DNA of 64,000 nucleotides from Filifactor villosus. Lineage in GTDB: Bacteria; Bacillota; Clostridia; Peptostreptococcales; Filifactoraceae. The DNA lies in contig NZ_JBHSHL010000014.1 of NCBI RefSeq assembly GCF_042652965.1, positions 1-64,000 on the forward strand. Direction: 5' to 3'. A program made the translations under genes and the position numbers. Below the pieces are notes generated by a model that had not been told where the DNA came from, made no database searches, and saw only the letters and a program-made list of their open reading frames with translations. Positions 15,970 through 25,468 of the stretch are shown here, in pieces; within the stretch, counting starts at the first letter, position 1; every line of letters starts with the position of its first letter.

Positions 15970-17196
15970 TTGAAGAAGAGAGTCGCTGTTTTTTTGTTGG
16001 CAGCTTTACTAATCTTTGTTTCCGGTTGTACCACGGAAAGAAGAAGCCTTGTATCGGATGCGGCAAAGTCGAAAAATGTTTCTGCACAAGAACTTCCTTA
16101 TGAACAAGATGTTGGTGATCCCAAGAATCAGAGCCGAGGAATGAGTGAAAAAGGAATTGAGGAAGATAAGAAGGCGGAGGATTGGGCAAACGAAAATCTT
16201 CCTCCGGAAGAGATTGAGGAAGAACAACTGAAAGAAGAGGTCAAAAAACCGGTTACCATAGATATTGTCATGATGGGAGATATCTGTTTTGGGAGCAACT
16301 TCGGCAAACAAAAGAAGTTTGATCGCATATTTCGAGAAAAAGGGAGTAGGTACTTTCTGGAAAAGATGGAGCCCTACCTTAGTCAGGCGGACCTCAGAAT
16401 AGCAAACCTGGAGAATGTATTCACCGATGCGACTGCCTATCAGCCGGGAAAGAAATACACCTATAAGGCCTATTCCAAGGACTATATCAATGTGCTTACG
16501 GTCAACTCGATAGACTATGTAAATGTGGTCAACAACCATATGGGAGATTATCTGCAAAGGGGGTTTGACGATACATTGGGCTTGTTGGAAGAAAAAGGGA
16601 TCAAATATTTCGGAACAAACTATTTCAACAGCTCCAATCCTGAGATGGGCAGTGTTAAAGTCGATAAAGTGGAAATTTTTGAAAAGGACGGATTTGTGAT
16701 CGGATTGATGGGGCATATGGGATTCAATTCCTCCTACCCTTCGAGAGAAAGTGTTGCAAACAATATTAAGGAACTAAGAGAGGCGGGGGCGGATTTTATT
16801 ATTTCTTCCCTGCACGGAGGAGGTCAAAACACGACGCAGCTGACATCCAAGCAGATAGAATTGGCACATATGATGATCGACGAAGGAGCGGATATGATCT
16901 ACGGACATCATCCGCATATGCTTCAAAAGACAGAGATCTACAAGGGAAAGAAGATCTACTACAGCCTCGGCAACTTTTTGTTTATCGACTATTCGGCGGC
17001 AAAGCAACCGGAGTCCGTTATGGTAAGACTGAAGGTAACGAGAAGTGAAAGCGGTGAGATCACCACAGAGTACGAAGACATCCCCGTGTTATGGACAGGG
17101 ACGGAAAGTACCAATATCTTCCGCCCCACGATCACGAATATCCCTAAGAGGGTGGAAAAAATCCGCAAAATCCTCTCGGGAGAACTCTCAATATAA
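15970..17196 (+). CDS. CapA-family (PGA_cap) metallophosphatase-like lipoprotein
   Basis: 408 aa from TTG 15970, with AAAGGAGGAG upstream. Lipoprotein signal peptide with lipobox VSGC (Cys about residue 19), an acidic linker, then a CapA domain from about residue 95: VMMGDICFGS, ANLENVFT, VNNHMGD, SLHGGG, YGHHPHMLQ and YSLGNFLF, the metal-site motifs of this calcineurin-like superfamily. CapA relatives act in poly-gamma-glutamate or envelope polymer synthesis; no capBCE genes are nearby, so the substrate is unknown. Probably anchored outside the membrane. Confidence 0.88.
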   Translation: MKKRVAVFLLAALLIFVSGCTTERRSLVSDAAKSKNVSAQELPYEQDVGDPKNQSRGMSEKGIEEDKKAEDWANENLPPEEIEEEQLKEEVKKPVTIDIVMMGDICFGSNFGKQKKFDRIFREKGSRYFLEKMEPYLSQADLRIANLENVFTDATAYQPGKKYTYKAYSKDYINVLTVNSIDYVNVVNNHMGDYLQRGFDDTLGLLEEKGIKYFGTNYFNSSNPEMGSVKVDKVEIFEKDGFVIGLMGHMGFNSSYPSRESVANNIKELREAGADFIISSLHGGGQNTTQLTSKQIELAHMMIDEGADMIYGHHPHMLQKTEIYKGKKIYYSLGNFLFIDYSAAKQPESVMVRLKVTRSESGEITTEYEDIPVLWTGTESTNIFRPTITNIPKRVEKIRKILSGELSI

Positions 17197-17263
17197 GTTT
17201 TTTTTAAACGATAAAAGTAACGGTGCAAATATCTTTGAAGATCGTAACAGGACGATGAGAGGT

Positions 17264-17668
17264 CTATCGCTTTAATCTTTTGTTGATATCGGCATGTCGT
17301 TCGTTTGATTGACGAGTGAACTCTTTGAGCAGGTTTTCCAAGTGACTGTTCGTTTTTTCATTGTCTTGTGAAAAAGAAGGTTCCTGTTCAAATTTTTTTT
17401 GATTTTCAGCTCCCCGCTTTTCTTGAGGTTGAGCTTGCTTGATCGACAGTGAGATCTTATTTCCGTTGTCTTCAACGGTCAAGACCTTGACAGATACCTT
17501 ATCTCCTACATTGATAACATCGGTAATCTCTTTAACATAAGAATTGGAAACTTGTGAGATATGGACCAAGCCTCTGATCCTTTCATCAAGCTGAATAAAA
17601 GCTCCGAAGGGTTTTATTTGAACAACTTTTCCTTCAATAATATCACCTACATTAATTTGAATCGCCAT
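17264..17668 (-). CDS. S1-domain RNA-binding protein
   Basis: 134 aa. A single S1 domain (residues 1-75: GDIIEGKVVQIKPFGAFIQL, GLVHISQVS, ISLSIKQ) followed by a polar, Q/E/K-rich tail. It resembles the general stress protein 13 / YugI group that associates with ribosomes. Encoded alone, convergent with the CapA-like gene. Its upstream region contains a diverged intergenic repeat. Confidence 0.88.
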   Translation of the reverse strand: MAIQINVGDIIEGKVVQIKPFGAFIQLDERIRGLVHISQVSNSYVKEITDVINVGDKVSVKVLTVEDNGNKISLSIKQAQPQEKRGAENQKKFEQEPSFSQDNEKTNSHLENLLKEFTRQSNERHADINKRLKR

Positions 17669-17710
17669 GAATACACTCCTCGACTATTAAGTAATTGTAA
17701 ATAAGAATTT

Positions 17711-17813
17711 ATACTATTTTCTTTTTAAATGGACAACTGTGCTCTAAGACCGGTCAAGCGGTTCGGACAGTAATGCCGTTTACACGGATGGCATTTTGAT
17801 CGGATCATAGTAT
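17711..17813 (+). repeat. Diverged intergenic repeat
   Basis: Starts ATACTATTTTC and ends CATAGTAT with about 100 bp between. The ends match the repeat family, the interior only weakly. It fills part of the 350 bp divergent space between the S1 gene and the Csx20-like gene. Confidence 0.45.
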
Positions 17814-17837
17814 GAACACAACATAATTTACAGATAG

Positions 17838-17923
17838 ATTATATCACACATTTGGAAGTAATCTATAATTTTTGTTAAGAAATATAAAAAAATAATCAAT
17901 AATACTTTCCTCTATGATATAAT
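17838..17923. promoter_or_regulatory. Divergent -10 boxes
   Basis: ATTATA at 17838-17843 (TATAAT on the minus strand) faces the S1 gene and TATAAT at 17918-17923 faces the Csx20-like gene. The -35 boxes are poor, so the assignment is tentative. Confidence 0.35.
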
Positions 17924-18019
17924 AACTAGAACGGAGGGCGGTTATTTCAGGCAAAAGTTCCATTTTCTTTCGCTGCCGTCTATATGACAGAGAGATAAAA
18001 ATAACAGAAAAGTGGGGAA

Positions 18020-18415
18020 ATGAGTATGCAGGAATCCATTCTTATTATTTCGGATGAAGAATTGGAAGAACATCAACTTGAGGAATTGAAATTTCGTTAC
18101 AATATCTATCATATTCTGGAAATTCCGGTCCAAATAGCGAAGTCGTGGATGAACATCAATCCGCTGGGAGAGTTTGATGTCAGTTATTTGCGAGAGATGA
18201 AGGAGTTTTTGACGGAGAAAAAAAGGGAGGGATGCAGGTATATCTACTTTAAGGGAGATAAGGGTGCGGAACATCATATGGTCTCTTATGCGATGAGCAT
18301 AGGAATGGTTCCTTTGTATGCAACGACCTATGACTCCGCTTCTTCCAAGACAAGACAAGAAATGGAGAAACATCATATCTGTTTTCGAAAATATGTGGGT
18401 TTGGATACAAAGTAA
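18020..18415 (+). CDS. Csx20-like protein, standalone
   Basis: 131 aa. The pattern W-x-N-I near residue 43, then a helix, YIYFKGDKGAEHHMVSYA, GMVPLYATT, and HHICFRKY near the end resembles, from memory, Csx20-family CRISPR-associated proteins (which have QGDxGATYxMV, LIPVYATTKR and a final HVxFRxY). Csx20 has been linked to cyclic-oligoadenylate (ring nuclease) biology. No cas gene or repeat-spacer array is in the window. The conserved T of YATT is present but the following K/R is not. The function here is unknown. Confidence 0.55.
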   Translation: MSMQESILIISDEELEEHQLEELKFRYNIYHILEIPVQIAKSWMNINPLGEFDVSYLREMKEFLTEKKREGCRYIYFKGDKGAEHHMVSYAMSIGMVPLYATTYDSASSKTRQEMEKHHICFRKYVGLDTK

Positions 18416-18535
18416 AGAATACTGTACGGATTTAAAAAACAGATGTTTTTAAGGCGGGGCACAGAATATTCGATATAGAAGTTCTTGTCCTCTTATTGAT
18501 ATAGCATGATTTAAAAATTATAGGAGGAAGCAAAG

Positions 18536-18922
18536 ATGAAAAATGTAAAGTTGATCCTTTTGATGGTTGCCATTATTATGGTTGCAGTATTTGCAGTCCA
18601 AAACTCGGCAGCGATATCGATCCGTTTCTTTACCCTTGCTTTTCATGTATCTCAGGCATTGATCATCATTATATCGACGATCGTGGGAGTTTTGATAGGT
18701 TTGGCGATCTCGGTCTTGAAGAATTTCCGTCAGAGCAGAGATATCAAGCAGGCAAAACAGGAGACGAATACAATGAATGTTCAGTTGGCAAATGCGGAGA
18801 AGGAGAACTCGGACCTAAAACTGGAGATGAGACATTTGCAGGATGAGATCGAAGTGTTGAAACAAGAGTTGAGGCAATATCAGGAACCGATACAAAAAGA
18901 GGAAGTGCAGGACTTTATATAG
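18536..18922 (+). CDS. LapA-domain (DUF1049) membrane protein
   Basis: 128 aa. Two membrane helices (about residues 4-22 and 40-60) with the LapA-like sequence AVFAVQNSAAISIRFF between them, then a long charged coiled coil facing the cytoplasm. In Gram-negatives LapA works in LPS assembly; in Firmicutes its role is not known. RBS TAGGAGG. Followed after 19 nt by birA. Confidence 0.85.
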   Translation: MKNVKLILLMVAIIMVAVFAVQNSAAISIRFFTLAFHVSQALIIIISTIVGVLIGLAISVLKNFRQSRDIKQAKQETNTMNVQLANAEKENSDLKLEMRHLQDEIEVLKQELRQYQEPIQKEEVQDFI

Positions 18923-18941
18923 AAGGTCGGGGATGTGGATT

Positions 18942-19904
18942 ATGAAGAGAAAGATCATTGATCATTTAGCATCAAAGCAGGGGGATTATATCTCGGGAGA
19001 GGATATCGCAGAGGTCCTCTCCATGACCCGTGCGAATGTTTGGAAGTACATCAAAGAACTGAGAAAACACGGATTTGATATCGAATCTGCGACAAATAAG
19101 GGGTATCGGTTGAATCGGGTGGCGAAATCTTTGAACGAAGACAGCCTTTATTATTATTTCCGGGATAATTCTTTCGTAAGAGAGAGTTGTTTTTTTGAGG
19201 AGATAGATTCTACCAATAATTACCTTAAGAGCAGGACAAATGAGCTTCCGGATAAGACTTTAGTGGTGGCAAAGAAGCAGATCAAGGGAAGAGGAAGACG
19301 TACCAAAGAGTTTGAAAGTGCTCCGGGAGGTCTTTATTTTTCGCTGTTGATCCAAAACGGGATGGATATGTCGGAGGTCTCCTTTGTGACCTCGATCGTT
19401 GCCGTTGCCGTCCATAAGGCGTTGAAGGAGTTTGGAGTGGAGACAAAGATCAAATGGCCCAACGATATCATCTTAAAGGGTCGCAAACTTTGCGGTATTT
19501 TGACGGAGATGGTTAGCGATATGGAGTTGAACCATCGACTCATTATAGGGATAGGCTTGAATTTGAAGAACCGTTTCTCGGAGGAACTTTCAAAGATCGC
19601 TGTTTCTTTGGAAGAAGAAGGTTACGAGGTCGAAGCGATCCCTCTTCTTCAAAAAGTAATAGAGTATCTGGAATACTTTTACGAAAAACTTCTTCGGGGG
19701 GAGAGGGACGAGGCCTTGTGTATTTTGAGAACGGAGTCCTATCTTATCGGGAAGAAGATCGGTTTTGAGTATAACCATGAACGCAAAGAAGGTATGGTAG
19801 AAGATGTGGAGGATGACGGAAGTTTGAGAGTGCTGACCTTAGACAGAGAGGTCATCCGCTTGGGATCGGGAGAGGTGTCCATCCTTAATATAGGACAAAA
19901 TTGA
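18942..19904 (+). CDS. birA: Bifunctional biotin ligase / biotin repressor BirA
   Basis: 320 aa from ATG 18942, spaced nine bases from GGGG; an ATG at 18933 is too close. N-terminal winged helix (DYISGEDIAEVLSMTRANVWKYI) then the ligase core: EIDSTNNYLK, KGRGRRTKEFESAPGGLYFS (biotinyl-AMP loop) and KWPNDI, with a C-terminal SH3-like domain. It attaches biotin to carboxylases and represses biotin genes. A matching operator lies upstream of bioY at 58249. Confidence 0.95.
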   Translation: MKRKIIDHLASKQGDYISGEDIAEVLSMTRANVWKYIKELRKHGFDIESATNKGYRLNRVAKSLNEDSLYYYFRDNSFVRESCFFEEIDSTNNYLKSRTNELPDKTLVVAKKQIKGRGRRTKEFESAPGGLYFSLLIQNGMDMSEVSFVTSIVAVAVHKALKEFGVETKIKWPNDIILKGRKLCGILTEMVSDMELNHRLIIGIGLNLKNRFSEELSKIAVSLEEEGYEVEAIPLLQKVIEYLEYFYEKLLRGERDEALCILRTESYLIGKKIGFEYNHERKEGMVEDVEDDGSLRVLTLDREVIRLGSGEVSILNIGQN

Positions 19905-19939
19905 TATAGGATCACACAAGGGATGTATGGGAGGAAAAT

Positions 19940-20710
19940 ATGCTTTTAGTAGTGGATGTCGGAAATACGAATACGGTGTTCGGAGGTTATGAAAAAGATG
20001 AACTTGTCCTTAGTTTTCGGGTAGGTACAGATAAGCTTCGAACATCGGATGAATACGGGGCACTGATCAAAGATTTGATCGATATGAACGGATATTCTCT
20101 TTCGGAAGTAAAAAATGTCATTATTTCATCGGTTGTTCCGGATGTGATGCATGCTTTGGAGAGTTTTTCGGTTCGTTATTGTAAGTGTACGCCTATCATT
20201 GTGGGACCGGGAGTTAAGACGGGAGTCAACATTAAGTACGAAAATCCTCAGGAGGTCGGGGCGGACAGGATTGTCAATGCGGTAGCGGCCCTTCATAAGT
20301 ATTCGGCTCCTCTGGTCATCATAGATTTCGGGACAGCGACCACTTTTTGTGCTATTAATGAAAATAAGGAGTATCTGGGCGGGGCGATTGCGCCCGGAGT
20401 TAAGATTTCAAGTGAAGCTTTGTTTGCAAGAGCGTCAAAGTTGCCCAAGGTTGAGATTATCGAACCCAAGACGGTGATCGGCAAGACAACGGTCTCGTCG
20501 ATGCAGTCGGGGATCTTTTTCGGTTATGTGGGTTTGGTGGAACATATCGTCAAGATGATGAAGAGGGAAGTGGGCGAACACGCTACGGTAGTGGCTACAG
20601 GAGGTTTGGCCTCTTTGATATGTTCAGAGATGGATTTGGTCGATCATGTCGACAAAAATTTGACCTTGGAGGGCCTGAGACTGATTTATTTAAAGAATAT
20701 CGGCAGATAG
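19940..20710 (+). CDS. coaX: Type III pantothenate kinase
   Basis: 256 aa. First step of coenzyme A synthesis. Motifs: DVGNTNTVFGGY at the N-terminus, GADRIVNAVAALHKY, DFGTATTF and ATGGLASLI. RBS GGGAGG. The birA-coaX-dusB-greA-lysS run is a common Firmicutes arrangement. Confidence 0.96.
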   Translation: MLLVVDVGNTNTVFGGYEKDELVLSFRVGTDKLRTSDEYGALIKDLIDMNGYSLSEVKNVIISSVVPDVMHALESFSVRYCKCTPIIVGPGVKTGVNIKYENPQEVGADRIVNAVAALHKYSAPLVIIDFGTATTFCAINENKEYLGGAIAPGVKISSEALFARASKLPKVEIIEPKTVIGKTTVSSMQSGIFFGYVGLVEHIVKMMKREVGEHATVVATGGLASLICSEMDLVDHVDKNLTLEGLRLIYLKNIGR

Positions 20711-20774
20711 ATGAGAAGATCAGGTTTTTGTAGTAGATATTTGGAAGAAAGTAGAAATTGAAAGAGGAAGTTTT

Positions 20775-21758
20775 TTGAAGATAGGGAATTATACAAGCAA
20801 GGGAAATGTTTTTTTGGCTCCTATGGCCGGAATCACGGATCTTCCGTTCCGTGTAATGTGCAAGAGGCATGGTGCTTCATTGGTATATACGGAGATGATC
20901 AATGCCAAGGCACTATGCTACGGGGATGAAACCACTTGGAAGATGTTACAGACTCACCCGGAAGAAGAGGATGTGGCTGTTCAGATCTTTGGAAATGAGA
21001 AGGAATTTATAGCGAAGGCGATCCGGATTCTGGAAGATTTGGATCGGTTTGTATTGATTGACATCAATATGGGGTGTCCGGCACCGAAAATCGTGAAAAA
21101 CTTTGAGGGTTCGGCCTTGATGAAGGATCCGGCCTTGGCAGAAGAGATTATAACCGCAGCAAAGAAGGCTGCTGCCTTGCCGATTACGGTAAAGTTTCGA
21201 AAGGGTTGGGATGAGCGGTCTATTAACGCCTTGGAATTTGCAAAGATGGCACAGAGTGCAGGAGCCGATGCCGTGACCATCCACGGACGAACGCGTGAAG
21301 AGTATTATTCCGGACAAGCGGATTGGGAGATTATTAAAAAGATCAAGGAGATCTTGTCGATACCGGTAATAGGAAACGGTGATATTGTAAGTTATCAGTC
21401 TTATACCGAGAGGATGGATTTCTCCGGAGTGGATGCCGTAATGATCGGAAGGGGCGCCCAAGGGAATCCGTTTATCTTCGAGGAAGTACAAGCTAAAGGG
21501 AAGGCGAAGTCGGACAGATCCTATGAGTTAATCGAGAAGACGATAAGAGAACACTATGAGATGGAGATCTCTTACAAAGGAGAAGACAAGGCTGTAAAGG
21601 AGATGAGGAAGCATATCTGCTGGTACATCAAATCTCTTCCCATGGCTGCCAAGGTGAGAAATCAAGTAAATCAGATGACGGATAAGACCTCTGTACTTCA
21701 AGTCTTGGAGGAGTACTTTGATTATTTGAGAACCGATTCAAGAAAGCAAATGCTTTAA
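20775..21758 (+). CDS. dusB: tRNA-dihydrouridine synthase
   Basis: 327 aa from TTG 20775, RBS AGAGGAAG. FMN TIM-barrel enzyme reducing uridines in tRNA. APMAGITDLPFR binds FMN; the catalytic cysteine is in INMGCPAPK; also IHGRTR and GRGAQGNPFIF. The order dusB-greA-lysS follows the usual Firmicutes pattern. Confidence 0.95.
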   Translation: MKIGNYTSKGNVFLAPMAGITDLPFRVMCKRHGASLVYTEMINAKALCYGDETTWKMLQTHPEEEDVAVQIFGNEKEFIAKAIRILEDLDRFVLIDINMGCPAPKIVKNFEGSALMKDPALAEEIITAAKKAAALPITVKFRKGWDERSINALEFAKMAQSAGADAVTIHGRTREEYYSGQADWEIIKKIKEILSIPVIGNGDIVSYQSYTERMDFSGVDAVMIGRGAQGNPFIFEEVQAKGKAKSDRSYELIEKTIREHYEMEISYKGEDKAVKEMRKHICWYIKSLPMAAKVRNQVNQMTDKTSVLQVLEEYFDYLRTDSRKQML

Positions 21759-21782
21759 AATAAATTTATTCATCTAAATCAA

Positions 21783-21811
21783 TTGAAAACTTTGTGCTTA
21801 CACGTTACAAT
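21783..21811 (+). promoter_or_regulatory. SigA promoter of greA-lysS
   Basis: TTGAAA (21783-21788), 17 bases, TACAAT (21806-21811), 44 nt before greA. It would allow greA-lysS to be transcribed separately from dusB. Confidence 0.65.
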
Positions 21812-21854
21812 AAGTAAATACAACAAAAAAGTATAACTGGGAGGAAGAGGAAGA

Positions 21855-22343
21855 ATGGGGCAAGAGATTATCAATAACGAAGAGGCGTTGATCACGCAAT
21901 CGGGCTATGAGAAGATCGAAGAGGAGCTTGAGTTTCTAAAGGCGACAAAGAGATTGGAAGTGGCGGAGCGTATCAAGGTAGCGCTGTCTTTCGGTGATAT
22001 TTCCGAGAATGCGGAATATGACGAGGCGAAGAATGAGCAGGCACAGTTGGAAGAGAGGATCTCCAAGCTTGAGAATATTTTGAGGACCGCTGTTATCGTC
22101 GATGAGAGCAAGTTGGACCACGATGTCGTGAACATCGGATCATGGGTCAAGATCGATTATGACGGAGATATTGAAGAATATACGGTGGTGGGTTCGGCGG
22201 AAGCGGATCCGTCTCATTCGAAGATCTCAAATGAAGCACCGATAGGGAGGGCTTTGATGGGAAGAAAGGTCGGAGAAGTTTTTGATGTGGAAGTGCCTAA
22301 CGGGACAGCTTCCATTAAGATACTTGAAGTGAGAAGAGATTAG
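21855..22343 (+). CDS. greA: Transcription elongation factor GreA
   Basis: 162 aa. N-terminal coiled coil with the acidic tip (FGDISENAEYDEAKNEQ) that enters the polymerase secondary channel to rescue backtracked complexes, and C-terminal FKBP-like domain (SNEAPIGRALMGRKVGE). RBS GGGAGGAAG. Confidence 0.97.
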   Translation: MGQEIINNEEALITQSGYEKIEEELEFLKATKRLEVAERIKVALSFGDISENAEYDEAKNEQAQLEERISKLENILRTAVIVDESKLDHDVVNIGSWVKIDYDGDIEEYTVVGSAEADPSHSKISNEAPIGRALMGRKVGEVFDVEVPNGTASIKILEVRRD

Positions 22344-22356
22344 AGGAGGAATTGTC

Positions 22357-23862
22357 ATGGAACAACATCCGTTGACCCGAAATGAATTTACAAGGATCAG
22401 ACTTGAGAAGCTGAAAGCATTGCAGGAAAAAGGCAAGAACCCGTTCCTTCACGAAAAGTTTGATTTCACTCATCACAGTACGGACATCATCGACAAATTC
22501 GAGGAGCTTGAAGGAACGGATACGAAGATCGCAGGACGGATCATGTTGATCCGGGGACACGGAAAAGCTTCGTTTATCACGGTACAGGATAGTGAAGGCA
22601 GAATCCAAGTCTATGTTCGACAGGATGCGATCGGAGATGAGGCGTATGAAGATTTTGTTACCTATGATATAGGAGATATCGTCGGTATTTCGGGAAATAT
22701 CTTTAAGACAAAGAAGGGAGAGATTTCGGTTAAGGCGAGCGAAGTGGTACTCTTATCAAAATCCCTTCATCCTCTCCCGGACAAGCATGCAGGCCTAAAG
22801 GATCCCGATTTGAGATATCGTCAGAGATATGTAGATCTGATTGTAAATCCGGAGGTAAAGCAGGCGTTTTTAATTCGAAATAAGGCGATCAAGGCTATGA
22901 GGGCCTACCTTGACGAACAAGGGTTTATCGAGATGGATACACCTATCTTGGGGACAATTGCGGGAGGAGCAAATGCTCGTCCGTTTGTCACGCATCATAA
23001 TACTCTGGATATCGATATGTATCTGAGGATTGCAAATGAACTCTACTTAAAGAGGCTGATCGTAGGGGGGTTCGAAAAAGTCTATGAGATGGGAAGGATG
23101 TTCCGTAACGAAGGGATGTCCATCAAACACAATCCCGAATATACGGCAATGGAACTCTATTGGGCCTATGCGGACTATCAGGACATTATGCGAATTACCG
23201 AAAACATCGTAGCGAATATGGCACAGGTTGCGACCGGAAGTATGGTGGTCAACTACCAAGGAAAAGTCATTGATTTTACGCCTCCATGGAAGAGGATCTC
23301 GATGATCGATGCAGTCAAAGAGTATTCCGGCATCGATTTCAATAACATCGACACGGATGAAGAAGCTGTTGCGATTGCAAAGGAGAAAGGGATTGAACTG
23401 ACTCCTGCGACAATGACAAGAGGACATATTATCAGCCTGATGTTTGAGGAATTCTGTGAAGAACACCTCCATGAACCTACCTTTGTTACAGGGCATCCGG
23501 TGGAGATTTCCCCTTTATCCAAGAGAAATCCGAAGGATCCGAGACTTACAAACAGATTCGAAGCCTTTGCAAACACTTGGGAGATCGCAAATGCCTTCTC
23601 AGAGCTCAACGATCCGATCGATCAAAGGGAGCGATTTGAAGCTCAGATGAAGCAGAAAGAACTTGGAGACGATGAGGCACATGAGATGGATGAAGACTTT
23701 TTAAATGCCATTGAAGTAGGCTTGCCGCCTACGGGAGGCCTTGGAATAGGAATAGACAGGGTAATCATGTTGTTGACTGATTCCGCATCGATTCGAGATG
23801 TCATCCCCTTTCCGACAATGAAGCCCATAGGCAAGAAGGATGAGGAAAATCAAGGCTTGTAG
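22357..23862 (+). CDS. lysS: Lysyl-tRNA synthetase, class II
   Basis: 501 aa. N-terminal OB-fold anticodon-binding domain (GRIMLIRGHGKASFITVQDSEG) and class II core, with motif 2 around FRNEGMSIKHNPEYTAMELY and motif 3 GLGIGIDRVIMLLTDSASIR. Thirteen bases after greA, clearly cotranscribed. No obvious terminator follows. Confidence 0.97.
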   Translation: MEQHPLTRNEFTRIRLEKLKALQEKGKNPFLHEKFDFTHHSTDIIDKFEELEGTDTKIAGRIMLIRGHGKASFITVQDSEGRIQVYVRQDAIGDEAYEDFVTYDIGDIVGISGNIFKTKKGEISVKASEVVLLSKSLHPLPDKHAGLKDPDLRYRQRYVDLIVNPEVKQAFLIRNKAIKAMRAYLDEQGFIEMDTPILGTIAGGANARPFVTHHNTLDIDMYLRIANELYLKRLIVGGFEKVYEMGRMFRNEGMSIKHNPEYTAMELYWAYADYQDIMRITENIVANMAQVATGSMVVNYQGKVIDFTPPWKRISMIDAVKEYSGIDFNNIDTDEEAVAIAKEKGIELTPATMTRGHIISLMFEEFCEEHLHEPTFVTGHPVEISPLSKRNPKDPRLTNRFEAFANTWEIANAFSELNDPIDQRERFEAQMKQKELGDDEAHEMDEDFLNAIEVGLPPTGGLGIGIDRVIMLLTDSASIRDVIPFPTMKPIGKKDEENQGL

Positions 23863-24164
23863 GATTTCGCAAATCAAAAAGACAACATTTTTGACACAAA
23901 TAATACTTGATAGTAATAGGATAGTAAGTTCGTCGATGTTATAAAAATATATTTGTGATTTTATACTGAGAGAGTTAATTCCTAAATTTGGTGTAAATTT
24001 AAAAATATTACCTTTAGATTATAAGACCTATCATTCCCGAGTCCTGTGTTGAAAAATACTCATACAGATAATCAGGCAATTTAAACAGGCAATAGTGTTA
24101 GCAATTAGCAAAATAAATCTGAAGTTATGTATATAATGAAGCGCTTGGAGGTCTATGAAATTGT
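23863..24164. other. AT-rich intergenic stretch
   Basis: About 300 bp with no gene. TTGACA at 23891-23896 with TAATAG 17 bases on is a weak promoter candidate; the -10 is poor. I see no hairpin terminator for lysS and no repeat copy. Confidence 0.4.
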
Positions 24165-24692
24165 ATGATTGATGAAATGAAAGGAAATAATATCATATTG
24201 CGTGAGCAAAAAATCGAAGATGTGAAATTCTTTACCTATTGGTATAATCAACCACAGGTCATGTTTCAATGTGGCTTTACGAAATCTACTGATGAAGAAA
24301 CTGAGAAAGAGAGAATCACAATTGGTCATAAAAAGAAAGACTCAATATGGTATACAATTACAGATTTAGAGGGGAATATCATAGGTGAAACGGGATTATT
24401 GCGAATGTGGCCTGCCTGGAACTGTACTGATCTTTCGATTATCATACCTGATCCCAAAATGCAACAGAGAGGATATGGGACAGAGGCTATTAGCCTTATG
24501 TTGAACCTTGCTTTTGATCACTATGAAATGAATCGAGTCGCAATTGGTGTGGTAGGGCTGAATACCAACGCATTGAAATTCTATAGAAAAATTGGATTTA
24601 AGCAAGAAGGTATTCAAGAGCAAGGATATTACTATAACAACGAGTATAGTGACTTTATCATGATGAGGATCCTTCGCCATGAATGGCGATAA
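24165..24692 (+). CDS. GNAT acetyltransferase, RimJ/RimL type
   Basis: 175 aa. Acetyl-CoA-dependent N-acetyltransferase fold: NNIILREQKIEDV at the start, the pyrophosphate loop as MQQRGYGTEAI, and NTNALKFYRKIGFKQEG near the C-terminus. Substrate unknown. GGAGG lies 13 bases before ATG 24165; the ATG at 24177 (MKGNN) is a reasonable alternative. More AT-rich than the housekeeping genes to its left and next to an IS remnant, consistent with horizontal gain. Confidence 0.85.
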   Translation: MIDEMKGNNIILREQKIEDVKFFTYWYNQPQVMFQCGFTKSTDEETEKERITIGHKKKDSIWYTITDLEGNIIGETGLLRMWPAWNCTDLSIIIPDPKMQQRGYGTEAISLMLNLAFDHYEMNRVAIGVVGLNTNALKFYRKIGFKQEGIQEQGYYYNNEYSDFIMMRILRHEWR

Positions 24693-24729
24693 AATACAAA
24701 TCCCGGTCTGTAGAGATAAGTAAATTGGA

Positions 24730-25338
24730 ATCTCAAACTTCGCACATAAAAAAGTGAACAAAGCTTGAAATAGCAATAAAAATCAAAAATAAAACAGTAT
24801 GAAACCTTCCTATCGGGAAATGGATAAGAGAAGTCTCGGATACAAGAGAAGGAAACGCTCTATGCAAAAAGCAACCGAAGTGATGCTTGAACTTCTTCGC
24901 ATCTCCAAGTAGCCTTCATTCCTGCCAAGTACGTGCTGTTTGACCGTCGGTTTCCTTCTCAAAGCAGCCTTCATTCGGTCAAAGCCATCGGCTATATGAT
25001 GGGATCGCCCGGTACGAAAGAGCTTAAGATGTTCTTTCGCTGCCAAGGACAAGATCTTCCTCTAACCAAGATCTATGAGCGCGACAAAAAGAGGAGAGGT
25101 CTGAGACGATACCTACTTTCTGTAGACATTGAGGTTGTCAAAGACGGAGAAGTTCTTCCTTCCAAAGTGTGTAAGAGTTTCTTAAAACTCGGCAAGGAAT
25201 GTCGCTCTTTGTCTTACGAGGCCATGACCGCTCACACGGCGATTGTGTTTGTACGCTACATGATGCTTTTTCTTGAGAGGATTCAGATATCAGTGTTCCA
25301 ATATGTTTGCAGGATAATCTGTGTGTGAAGTTTGAGAT
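24730..25338 (+). mobile_element. Internally deleted IS4-type insertion sequence
   Basis: Left end ATCTCAAACTTCGCACATA (24730-24748) and right end (25320-25338) TGTGTGTGAAGTTTGAGAT are inverted repeats matching at 17 of 19 positions. The element is about 0.6 kb, where complete IS4-type elements are usually about 1.4-1.6 kb, and carries only transposase fragments. No target duplication is evident. Confidence 0.75.
24822..25275 (+). pseudogene. Broken IS4-family (DDE) transposase
   Basis: Fragments in two frames: MDKRSLGYKRRKRSMQKATE up to a TAG at about 24911, then after a frameshift FIPAKYVLFDRRF (the second catalytic-Asp region), KKRRG and a C-terminal piece KLGKECRSLSYEAMTAHTAI. The N-terminal third and the segment between about DGEVLPSKV and CKSFLKL (containing the catalytic Glu region) are missing. 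It cannot be active. Confidence 0.75.
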
Positions 25339-25468
25339 AAATCTCATCCTCACTTGGAACTCCCTCAGTCATTATACCGTTGATATTGTCGAAAGCTCAA
25401 ACGTTTTTTTGCCAACGGAGTGAAAGGAACATGTGGATTGCAAGGAGGAATTGGAGGGAGAATGGATT

